Shown here in pieces: positions 1 to 8,951 of a stretch of 16,134 nucleotides of DNA. The position numbers and the translations under genes were made by a program. Below the pieces are notes generated by a model. The model saw only the letters and a list, made by a program, of their open reading frames with translations. It made no database searches and had not been told where the DNA came from. This DNA comes from CAZVAP01 sp964625125 (GTDB lineage: Bacteria; Patescibacteriota; Gracilibacteria; Absconditabacterales; Absconditicoccaceae): assembly GCA_964625125.1 (NCBI GenBank), contig CAZVAP010000017.1, positions 1 to 16,134 of the forward strand, given 5' to 3'. Each line of letters begins with the position of its first letter. The first letter of the stretch is position 1.

Positions 1-287
1 TCTACATTATCATAATATACACTTTCATATAACATCTTTATCCTATCATCTTCTATATTATTCAATACCTCATAAAATCAGTTTATTCTTTTTAGTTGGT
101 TTTCTACTAAATTATTTATATTAAAATGTTTTTTTCATAAATCTATCCAAAAAAATCCCCTTCATATTTTTAGATCTTTAACTCAAATATAATAATCTTG
201 TATCAATGATTTATATCAGTGTATATCATAAATAAATATCTCTCCTGCTGATTTTAATCAGCTTATATTTACAGGGTTTATCTTCAT
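1..287 (-). CDS. Candidate immunity protein for the adjacent EndoU-like toxin (partial, runs off window)
   Basis: An open frame under table 25 runs from an ATG at 287-285 to the window edge, giving at least 95 residues without a TAA or TAG. It begins MKINPVNISG, and several TGA codons are read as glycine (for example in HGY, IGVKD and DLGKK). The start lies inside the last codons of the toxin lipoprotein, a 10-nt overlap, so translation is probably coupled; no Shine-Dalgarno is visible before it. I do not recognise the family. The immunity role is inferred only from position: an overlapping gene directly downstream of a polymorphic toxin is where cognate immunity proteins usually lie. There is no signal peptide or clear membrane segment in the visible part, which fits a cytoplasmic inhibitor. 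An alternative start further in, after the AGGAGA at 241-246, would need a non-ATG codon. The frame is well supported; the function is a guess. Confidence 0.6.
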
Positions 288-3200
288 TTTTTTTCACTAT
301 ATGGATAAAATGTTTGTATACTATAATCTAGCTTTCATTCATTATCATATCTTCCTCACAACTCTATTTCTATCTCTTTCCCATTTTCTAACTTTATTCT
401 TGTTCTTACTTCTCAAACTTTTTTTCAATCAACTTTTACATCTTTCCAATATTTCCCTGCGTTTTCTGGACTATATTCTGGTAATCAATTTTCTTCTAGT
501 AATACTTTTTTTACCTCCTTTTCTGCCTTCATAAAGGCTTCTGTTATATCTTCTTCTGTCCAGTCAGATGGAAATAATGTTTTTATATCTCATGGCCATC
601 TATTTGGATTTGAAGGTACCTCTTGTCATACTCATACTATCTTAAACTTCTTATTTTCTATATTATCCAAATTTCTAAATTCTTCATAACTTATCTCTCT
701 CCATCTTCCTAAATTTTCATCTTTATATCATACTCTTATCTCTCCTTTCCTCAACAACTCCTCCACTACTTTTCCACTATGTAAACCTCATACCAATACT
801 CTTACTTTTCTTCAATTTATAGTCCTATATTCCCACTCTCCAAATAATACATGCAATAATCCTACCTTATTTTTTATTGTAGCATATTTTTCCGATAAAA
901 ATAACCATTTAATAAATTCCTTATCTTGTGCTCCTACGAAATCATATATTCTGCTAAACTTTCTATATTCAAGATATAGTAGACCTTTTAAGGTATTAGA
1001 TACTCTTTCTGTTAATCTAACAACTCTATCTCCAAAAACACTTTGCAACTTACCTCCTGGGTCTACTAATAAAAATCATAACATACTTCATCCATAACTT
1101 AATCAATATGCTTTTTCATATCCATCCAATCATTTTACCTTCTCTATAAATTTTCACAAATTATTTACTAAATTTTCTACTTGTAAATACATAGTTTGTA
1201 TTGTATCTACTGGATGTATTACCTTATCAAATATACTTACTAGTCAGTCCCATATTTTTTCTGGTTCCAACAATGTTTCTGCTAACTCTACATAGCTTTC
1301 TAAATAATCTTTTGTTGCTTTTACTAAACCATCTTTTGTTCATTTTATTATCTCCTGTTTTATCTTTTCTTCATCTATTTGTTTATATCATTTATCTAAC
1401 ATTTCTTGCTTTTTTTCTTTTGTCCTTTCTTCTACATATTCATTAAATTTTTGTTTAAAATCTGAATTTGTTACTAAACTATATTCTATTAAAGCTTTTG
1501 CATAAAATCATATTTTATCATCCAAATCATCTGTTATTTTACTATATTCATAAAATCCATCTCAATTCCATTGTCTTACTTTTTCAAGTTGATTAATTTC
1601 TTCTTGTAATTTCTTTTTATATTCATTTAATTTATTTTCTGCTTCATAATAATTTCATTCTATTATATTTTTCATTATATCATGTCTTTCCACTATATCC
1701 TGTGCTAATTCTTCCATTTTTTGTTCAACTTCCTCATCTGAATTTACTTCATATACTTTTGTTATAAATACTCTTTCATTATATGCATCATATTTATATT
1801 CTCACCATATTTTTGCTGGATATTTATAATCTCAAGCTCCATATTTCACATATATTGTAAATGGATATTTTATATACAACTCTGTACCATACTCATTCCC
1901 ATTTATATATGGCACTGTGGTTATTTTTTCATAACTTCTTTTTATCATATAATCTATATCATATTTTACAGCATTTTCATTACATCATAATTTAATCTCT
2001 CAATTACTCATGTATTTTTCATTACTACAATACTTTATATTTCAAAAACTACTTATATTATTATTTTTTTCCAATTGTTTTTTTGTTTCTTCATAAGTCT
2101 CTTTTTCTTCCTGTAAATTTGCTAAATTATACTTCGGCTCTTCAATCTGTATTTGCTGTAATTTTTGTTCCTGAATTCTTACTTCTTCTACTTTTAATCA
2201 AAAGTCTTCTATATGATTTCTATAATTTTCTAATTTTTTCTTTGCTTGCAAATATTTTTCATTTGCAATTTCATATTCTTGTTTAGCTTTTTCATATTCT
2301 TGTTTTACTTTTTTATATTCATCTATTTTATTTTGATTCCTCTGTAAATAATTATCAACCTCATATTCTAAACTTTGTTTTTTTTGCTTTAAAATATCTG
2401 CCTCCTGTTTTAATTGTTTTAATTCATCCATTATCTTATGATATCTTACATATATTTTTACCAATTTTTCTAATACAGAAAATGTTGTTCTATTATAAGT
2501 ATCCTGATTATAATCTACTTTTTGTAATATGATATAACCAATCCATATATCTCATAGCTTAGCTTCTATTTTCACAGGATATGAGTTTCCTTTATTGTAA
2601 TATTGAGTATAGCTTATTTTATAACCATCATAATATTTTGTGTAAGTTCATCTATTAACAAAATTAACTTCTGTTAAATCCACTACATCATTATAATTTT
2701 GTTGAATCCTACTTAATTGAACAAAATATTCTTCTTCTAAACTTAATCATTTATCAAAAAATCACTCATCTAATTGCTTTTCCTTTTCTTTTATTTGAGT
2801 TGTTATATTATCATATTCTTGCTTATATTTTCTTAAACCATTTAAAAGATTTTTATATTTTTCCTGTATATTTTCATATTCTAGTTTTTTAGCCTGGTAT
2901 TTAACATACTTTTTATTTTTTTCTTCCTCATAAATTTTTAAATTATTTAATAATTCTTGTTCTTTCTCATCTATTGCTTGCTTTCAAGTTTCAACATTTA
3001 TATTTGATAAATTTATACTATTACTACTAATATCAATTTTATATACTTTATACAATTGCGATAAACCAGAAACTTCTTTATTTAAAACCATTTTTTTATA
3101 TTCTATTGGTTTATTTGATACTAGTTCTTTTTCAACTTCACCTAATTGATTATATGCAACCACTAGACTATTTTTTAATTCTTTTAATTTCTGCTGTAAT

Positions 3201-4123
3201 TGTCTAATTTCTTCATTATTTTCATTGTTAGAAAGCTTTTTAATTTTTTCGTCTATTTCCTTTATTTTATCTTCATATGATTTTATTTCTTGTAAAAGAT
3301 TTAAATCAATTGGCTGAATATTTTTCTTTTTAATAGAAATTTTTTTATAGTCATCTAAATTAATATAATTTTCTATTTTTGGAATAGAATCATTATTTTC
3401 TATTATTGAATTATTCTCTTTTTGATTATTTAAAACACTATTTATAACTGATTGAACAATAAGGTAATTGTTTTCATCTCCTCTATAAATATGCATTAAA
3501 TACTTATCTCTTATTTCCTCTTCTATATTAGTTTCTTGCTTTTCCATATCATATTTTAAAATCTCTGCATAATTTTTAAAACCTAGTTTTTTAGCTACTT
3601 CATCTTTTTTACTAGTATCTTGTAAAATATTTAATAAATAATTACTTACCAATGTTGTAATTGGATTTATTTTACTACCTTGTATTTCTTTTCAAGTTAA
3701 CAAAGCTACTAAACTTCAATTAACAGATTTACTATCTCAATATACTCCATCATCATTTATATCTATATCTTCTCATCCTATGGTATATACCTTTAACTCA
3801 GTATTTAAATCATATCAATACTCTTTTAATTTATTTTCAAACTTTGTTTTATCTAATTTATAGTATCAAGTTTTATTTGTTTCAGTTTCATAAATTTTAT
3901 TTCAATAAATATCTTCTATTATAACCTTTGCATTTACTACAGGTCAAGCTTTAACCTGTCAAATTAAATAATTAGAAGTTTTTCCTCAAGAATTTAAAAT
4001 ATTATTAGTATTTTTACTACTACTCTTTACTCACTTATTATTACCACAACCACTTAATAACATTCAAGTTGTTATAAATGGTAATATTAACTTTTTTATA
4101 GAATTTTTTCTAATTCTTTCCAT
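278..4123 (-). CDS. Giant coiled-coil lipoprotein with C-terminal EndoU-like RNase toxin domain
   Basis: One 1281-residue frame under table 25; under the standard code it breaks at many TGA codons. Residues 1-26 form a lipoprotein signal peptide ending in lipobox L-S-G-C (Cys26). Residues about 53-160 resemble surface-protein modules (GPVVNAKV, TGYY, the acidic DIDINDDG and NPITTLV). Lys/Glu/Gln-rich coiled coils fill about 270-480 and 560-670, with beta-rich stretches between; one of these holds Cys699 and Cys714. A hydrophobic, Gly-rich stretch (about 1000-1040) precedes the C-terminal domain. That domain has the EndoU pattern: His1091 in HVLFGE, His1115 in GGLHSG, Lys1181 in KTLFPSDW followed by TEEDI, and Thr1271 in QTFYP near the end. 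EndoU toxins are RNases of the BECR fold used in contact-dependent and polymorphic toxin systems. Lipid anchoring and delivery to another cell are inferences. The gene is followed by an overlapping candidate immunity gene. Confidence 0.8.
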
Positions 4124-4140
4124 TATTATTTTTAAAAAAT

Positions 4141-4175
4141 AAAAAGCACTTAAAATTTTTAAAAGTGCTTTTTTT
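4141..4175. terminator. Terminator-like hairpin with A/T tracts on both sides
   Basis: AAAAAGCACTT (4141-4151) pairs with AAGTGCTTTTT (4163-4173) around an 11-nt AT loop, followed by T runs in either direction. It looks like a bidirectional Rho-independent terminator, yet it lies between two divergently transcribed genes and only 17 nt before the lipoprotein ATG. No gene seems to end here, so it may be a leader hairpin or attenuator of the lipoprotein, or an insulator against antisense transcription. Confidence 0.55.
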
Positions 4176-4320
4176 GTTTTTATTATCTTTCCTTGTAAAA
4201 ATTTAGTTTATTTTTTCAATATATTTTACTGTGTATTTATTTAATAATTGATTTATATTGACTTATAATATCAAATTACTATTACTATTAACCAATTAAA
4301 TTTATTCTTAATTAAATTTA

Positions 4321-5095
4321 ATGAAGAATCATATTCACAATGTTTTGATAGTAATTGAAAACAAAGGAAAATGTGAATCAAATTGTCCATGATGTAAATT
4401 TGCTTCTATAAATTTTTTAGAAAAAAACTGAAACAAAGTTAGTAAACAAAGTATATTAGAAAAAATTGACTACTTAGAAAAAAATAAAGAATTTATAGAA
4501 AATTCACATTTACTTTTTCATCCTTGAGAGTATTTATTTGATTATGAAAGAGATGAGTTTTTAAAAATAATAAATTATGCTGCTAATAAACTTTGAAAGC
4601 CCATTCAAATAGAAATACCAGGTGGAAGAAATTATAATAAAATTATTGATTTTTTAGATAATGATGATGTAAAAAAATTAATTTGAGGAAAAAAAATTTA
4701 TTTAAACTTATATTATAAAGCTTTTTGAAAAGAAAAGATAAAAACTATATTAAAAAATAGCTTCCTGTTACTTATTAGAGACTTTTAAATTGTCATTGTG
4801 ACCAAATTGAGAGATTATTCCTCATGTAAATCCTTGTATAAATCATGTTAAATTTTGAACTCTAGATAATAATTATTCAGAAATTGAGAAAAATTATTAT
4901 AAACTTGTTAATAGAATAAAGAGAATTTTATTAAAAAATCAATTTACAAAATGATTTAATCAATCTGAATTATGTAAAATGTGCAAAGAAAACATTGATT
5001 TTAAAATTACATTAAAAGATATTTGGCTATATAAATACAGAGAAATTAAATTTAAACTTCTGGAACTATTGAAACTATTTAAAAGAAACTATTAG
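4321..5095 (+). pseudogene. Small radical SAM protein, split by a +1 frameshift in an A6 run
   Basis: The first frame (4321-4788, 155 aa) begins MKNHIHNVLIV and has CESNCPGC at residues 18-25, the CX3CX2C motif that binds the 4Fe-4S cluster of radical SAM enzymes. It ends early at TAA 4786. The +1 frame opens at 4754 and continues with a sensible C-terminus: SLGPNGEIIPHVNPC, then ELCKMC, then TAG at 5093. These later cysteines look like ligands of an auxiliary cluster, as in SPASM or twitch domains. Removing one A from the six at 4752-4757 joins both parts into a 257-residue protein. The substrate is unknown and no precursor peptide gene is seen beside it. The break may be a sequencing or assembly error, a recent mutation, or slippage; sequence alone cannot decide. 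The TAG lies 3 nt from the end of the converging ATPase gene. Confidence 0.75.
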
Positions 5096-5098
5096 TTT

Positions 5099-7501
5099 TT
5101 ACCCCCCTACTCTATAAAATATTTCTTTTTCTACTAATTCCCTTTTTCTTCAATATTTTAAAGCTGAAATTTGTTTTATAATTTCACATTTTTTATAATC
5201 ATTTTTTCATTCTTCAGTGTATGGATTTAACACGTTGATTGTAAATGGTCTTGAAGGCTGAGTATTTATAGATAATTTCATTACTGCTTTAAATCTATCA
5301 ATATTTACTAAATCCTGTCTTGAAAATTCAGGTGCAAATTCTTGTTCTAAATATTCTGCATCCTTTGCTCAAACCTTATAAGACATAATAGTTCAAACAT
5401 TACCAAAAATAGCTCCTGTAAGATCTGTTTCTCATCACAAATCTTTTTGTCTTAACTGCTCAATATATTGATGTGCAATAATTAAACCAAGCCTATATTT
5501 TCTAGCTTCAGACAATATACTTTCAATAGAAGGTGTAACATAATTTTGAAATTCATCAATATACAAAAAGAAGTCCTTTCTTTCTTCAGGTGGAATCTTT
5601 GCTCTAGCCAAGGCTGCTTGTTTAATTTTAGAAACCATTATCAAACCTAGCAATTGTGAGTTAATTTCTCAAACTTTACCTTTTGAAAGATTTACTAGTA
5701 AAATTTTTCCTGATTGCATAACTTCTGAAATATCAAAAGAAGATTCAATCTGTCAAATAATATTTCTTAAAATACCATTTGTAGTCAGAGGTCAAAATTT
5801 AGCTTGAAAATATGGTATAATCTCAGCTTTTTCTCTTTCACCCATTGCTTGATATGTTTTTTCCCACCAAGCTCTAACCACAGGGTTTTTAACTTTTGAA
5901 ACTTTTACTTTTTGATAAGCTTCATCTGTAAACAATCTCATTATTTCAACCAATGAACCTCAATCTGGCTGAGCCATCAAAGTCATTACAGCATTTCTAA
6001 AGTAATCTTGAATTCTAGGACCAAATATTTCTGGACCATATAATTTAATAAAAAGTTCTACAGCATCATTTGTAATTAAATCAATAGCTTCATCATCATC
6101 AGGTGAAGGTGGTTCCAATAAATTTAACCCAAAAGGCATTTCAAAATTTCAAGCATCAAAATATATTAAATCATCAATTCTTTCTTTTGGATAATATTGA
6201 ATTATTGTTTCACACAAATCTCAGTGTGGGTCGATTAAAGCAAAACCATTCCCTAGTTTAACATCTTGTTTAGCTTGCACTGTAATCATAGTAGATTTAC
6301 CAGTACCAGTTTGTCAGATAATATAAAAATGTCTAAATCTATCCAATGGAGCAATTCTAATTTCTCTTTTAACACCTGAATATAAGTTATACCCTAACAA
6401 TAAGCCTTCTTTTGGAACATTATCTGGTGCAGGTACAATTTTAAATTTTTGCCAAACGATTCTTGGATTTTTATTAAATCTTGAATGTGGAAAATGATAA
6501 ATACTAGCTAACTCCTTAATATTCAAAATTTGAGCAGTAATAAAAAACAAAAACTTATAAAAAGTAAAAATAGGCTTTTTAAAAATATGCATTACATATT
6601 CTTTTGCAAATTTATGAAAATTTTTAGCCTTTAAGAAAATAAACTGGTTTAATCCAATATAATTATATTGACTCATATTTCTTACCAAGTCACCTACCAA
6701 TCTTTTTGCTCTTTCCTCTGTAAGAGCATTTGCTAACACCTTAATAACAATTTCAAAACCTTCGTCTTGAACTTTTGCCTCCATATCTTGAAGTTGAGTA
6801 CTTGAAAAATTGATATTTTCAGTTTTTTCTTTTTCCTTAGTAGAAAAATTAAATAAATTAGCCCAAAAACCTCATCTTTTAATTTGCTTGATTTTTTTTC
6901 TAAATTTAATCTGCCATTTTTCACCAATAGGTTTAATCAAAATTTGTAATCCAAGTTTCTCTTCAAAACCCACCCTTGAAAAAGATGCTAAAATACTATC
7001 CATTGGGTCAACTTCAAACTTATCATAAGTTTTAATAGGATAAGCATCATCCTTTGAAAGTACTAAATATCATCCATAACCTATTTTTCCAGCTTCTAGA
7101 AATTTTGGAGGTAAAATATCTTCAATTGAGCATCAAGGATAAAAAGAAGAAATAACTTTTTCAAAAGTTTCTTTATAATCTTTAGGAACTCAAACAATGA
7201 ATTTAATTAATTCCTTTTCTATTACTAAATTTAAACTAATCCAAGGTTGAGGTAAAAATTTATGCAAAAAATCTGACTTATAAATTGAATAAAAGTTTTT
7301 ATAAATTTGCTCCATAACTTGAATATTGGATTTCATATTTTGAATATTATCAGAGCTTTTATCGATATCTGAGTCTTTTCTTGGAATTTTAACAAGAAAA
7401 AATCTTAAATTTTTAGCTAAATTTTGCTTATATTTATTTATAAAATAATAATAACCTGCTCCACAAACAATAAGTAATATTAAGCTTAAAATCCAAAACA
7501 T
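5099..7501 (-). CDS. VirD4/TraG-like (type IV secretion coupling-protein family) ATPase
   Basis: An 800-residue frame under table 25. Residues 2-22 form a membrane segment (MFWILSLILL then GAGYYYF). The next part, with PQPWISLNLVI and later a basic stretch, matches the N-terminal region common in CPR members. The ATPase has Walker A GQTGTGKST at 396-404 with its first Gly encoded by TGA, the IDPHGD motif shortly after, Walker B FLYIDEFQN with Asp649-Glu650, and a SEARKYR...AHQ sensor region ending near 678. The C-terminal IFGNVGT, DAEYLEQEFAP and PFTINVLNP stretches are also typical of the CPR family. The family moves DNA or protein through membranes or acts as a HerA-like motor; no other secretion gene is visible here, so the substrate is unknown. 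It is the last gene of the uvrA-folD cluster, 36 nt after the kinase gene. Confidence 0.9.
5165..5196 (+). terminator. Weak terminator-like hairpin for the radical SAM gene
   Basis: TGAAATT (5165-5171) pairs with AATTTCA (5180-5186) around an 8-nt loop, followed by CATTTTTTAT. It lies about 70 nt after the radical SAM stop, inside the 3' coding end of the opposing ATPase gene. The stem is entirely AT apart from one G-C pair, so this is tentative. Confidence 0.3.
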
Positions 7502-7537
7502 AAAAAATTACATTAAAAGTAAATAAATCAGTTAAAA

Positions 7538-8071
7538 TTATAATAAATCAATCTGTTTTGTCAAAAAAGTCTTTAATTCTTCTGGCTTAATTTTTTTTAA
7601 CTTTTCAAAATTAACAAATCATAATCAAGCAAAAAATTGTCATAAAGCCTTTATATTTTTAAAACTTTTATTCATTAAATTTCACCTTTCAAAATCTATT
7701 ATAAAAAGTTCTGAATTATTAACAATAATATTTTTTGTAGGACGACTAAGTTCTCAATGTTCAACATTTAGTAAATCTAATTTAAAAGCATACTCTATAA
7801 GTTTTCTATAAATCTTTTTTTGTGAATTAATATCAAGTTTAACTTTATCTAAAGTTTTTCAAGGAATAAATTCATATTTAAACCAATCATCTCCCCAATC
7901 AACAATTTTAGGCACAAATGAAACTTTATCTTTTAAATAAGTTAAAATAACAATTTCTTTTTTTATAGCTCATTTTTTTGTAGAATCTTTGGCTTTTTTA
8001 ATTGCATAAACTTTTCAATTTTCTTCAGTAAGAAAAATTTCTCATCTTCGTCAGGAAGAAAGTAATTTCAT
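7538..8071 (-). CDS. Small atypical protein kinase (COG2112-like)
   Basis: A 177-residue frame under table 25. It carries a reduced kinase core: a Gly-rich start (SSGRRGEIFL, residues 5-14), a VAIK-type lysine (VYAIKK, Lys25), a possible helix-C glutamate (Glu39), a catalytic-loop equivalent HGELSRPTKNI (His105, Glu107, Asn114), and IIDFERG (Asp126) in place of DFG. The HGELSRP and IDFER forms recall the predicted Ser/Thr kinases of COG2112, best known in archaea and related to the RIO and Bud32 kinases. Substrate and role are unknown. Its ATG shares one base with the folD stop (TAATG), so its translation is probably coupled to folD. Glu replaces the usual catalytic Asp of HxD, as it does in my recollection of COG2112, so activity would need testing. 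Confidence 0.75.
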
Positions 8072-8934
8072 TATAAATTCATAAATTGTAAATCCACTAA
8101 ATTTGCAAAGATACTAGAAACAGTTACTGGACCAACACCTCAAGGAACTGGTGTATACATAAAATCATTTTTAGAATATTTAGAAAAAATTTCATCAAAA
8201 TTAAAATCTCAAGCAGCCTTTCAATTTAATTTTCACCATCCAACATCAATTAAAACCTGCATTTTTTCAGGATTTAAATAACTTGAATCAATTAAATGTA
8301 GTTGACCTGTAGCCGATACAATTATATCTGATTTTTGAGTTAAAGTCTTCACTAAATTAGTATCAGAAAACTCATTAAAAGAAAAAACAGTTCCTTGCTG
8401 TCTAATTAACTCCAATGTAGTAGGTTTTCAAACTAAATTACTTTGTCATAAGACAGCTATATTTTTTCCAGCTACTCAAATTTTATAAAAATACAAAATT
8501 TCAAAAATAGCTCTTACAGTAGCAGGTAAAAAACTAATAGCTTGTATTTGATGTAAACCAAATAAAATTCATCATAATCAGTCTATATCTTTTTTAGGAT
8601 GTACAGAAGATAAAATTTTTCAATAAAAAGGTTTTAGACTATCATTTAAAGGCAATTGAACTAATATTCAAATACAATTTTCATCATTATTTAGTTGGTT
8701 TATTATTTCCAATGCAAAGTTAATATCTGCATCAATTTTTTCAACAACTTTGGTTTGTAATCAAAATTTATGAGCTTTTTTTTGCTTCATTTTAATATAA
8801 ACTCTTGAAGAATCATTATCTGCAAATAACAAAAAAGCTACATATTTATTTTCAAAAAGTTCAGGTTTTTCTTTAATTTTAGCTAAAGTATATTTATCTA
8901 AGTTTTCAGCTACTAAATTTCAGTCTAAAATCAT
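8071..8934 (-). CDS. folD: Bifunctional methylenetetrahydrofolate dehydrogenase/cyclohydrolase FolD
   Basis: A 287-residue frame under table 25, the usual FolD length. FolD interconverts 5,10-methylene-, methenyl- and 10-formyl-tetrahydrofolate in the cytoplasm, feeding purine synthesis and formyl-Met-tRNA. Visible motifs are YIKMK with the catalytic Lys50, ILVQLPL, HPKKDIDG (its Gly encoded by TGA), the Rossmann motif LGQSNLVGKP, SDIIVSATGQ, VLIDVGW, and YTPVPGGVGPVTV near the end. Two departures stand out: the usual PCTP segment reads LPATVRA, and the GRS motif of the nucleotide site reads GQS. It follows uvrA by 17 nt and overlaps the kinase gene by one base, so it is translated within the same cluster. 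Confidence 0.93.
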
Positions 8935-8951
8935 TAATCAATTTTAAATAA

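Noticed and set aside
247..262. Perfect palindrome GCTGATT-TT-AATCAGC just after the toxin stop
   Set aside because: Considered as a terminator, but it has only a 2-nt centre, no T tract, and lies inside the open frame of the downstream gene.
301..2286. Plus-strand hydrophobic, Leu-rich open frames opposite the lipoprotein gene
   Set aside because: They are the complement of a Lys/Glu-rich coiled-coil gene in AT-rich DNA; the minus-strand frame is continuous over 1281 codons under table 25 and has a clear lipobox and domain motifs.
2198..3652. Repeated-looking Lys/Glu/Gln-rich sequence as a DNA repeat
   Set aside because: The similarity is at the level of coiled-coil composition; no exact tandem DNA unit is visible.
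6733..7028. Short open frames on either strand within the ATPase gene
   Set aside because: They are in other frames of a gene with clear homology and have no independent support.
5435..7501. Apparent multiple short minus-strand genes in the ATPase region
   Set aside because: They are pieces of one gene cut by TGA under the standard code; all lie in the same frame and join without TAA or TAG.
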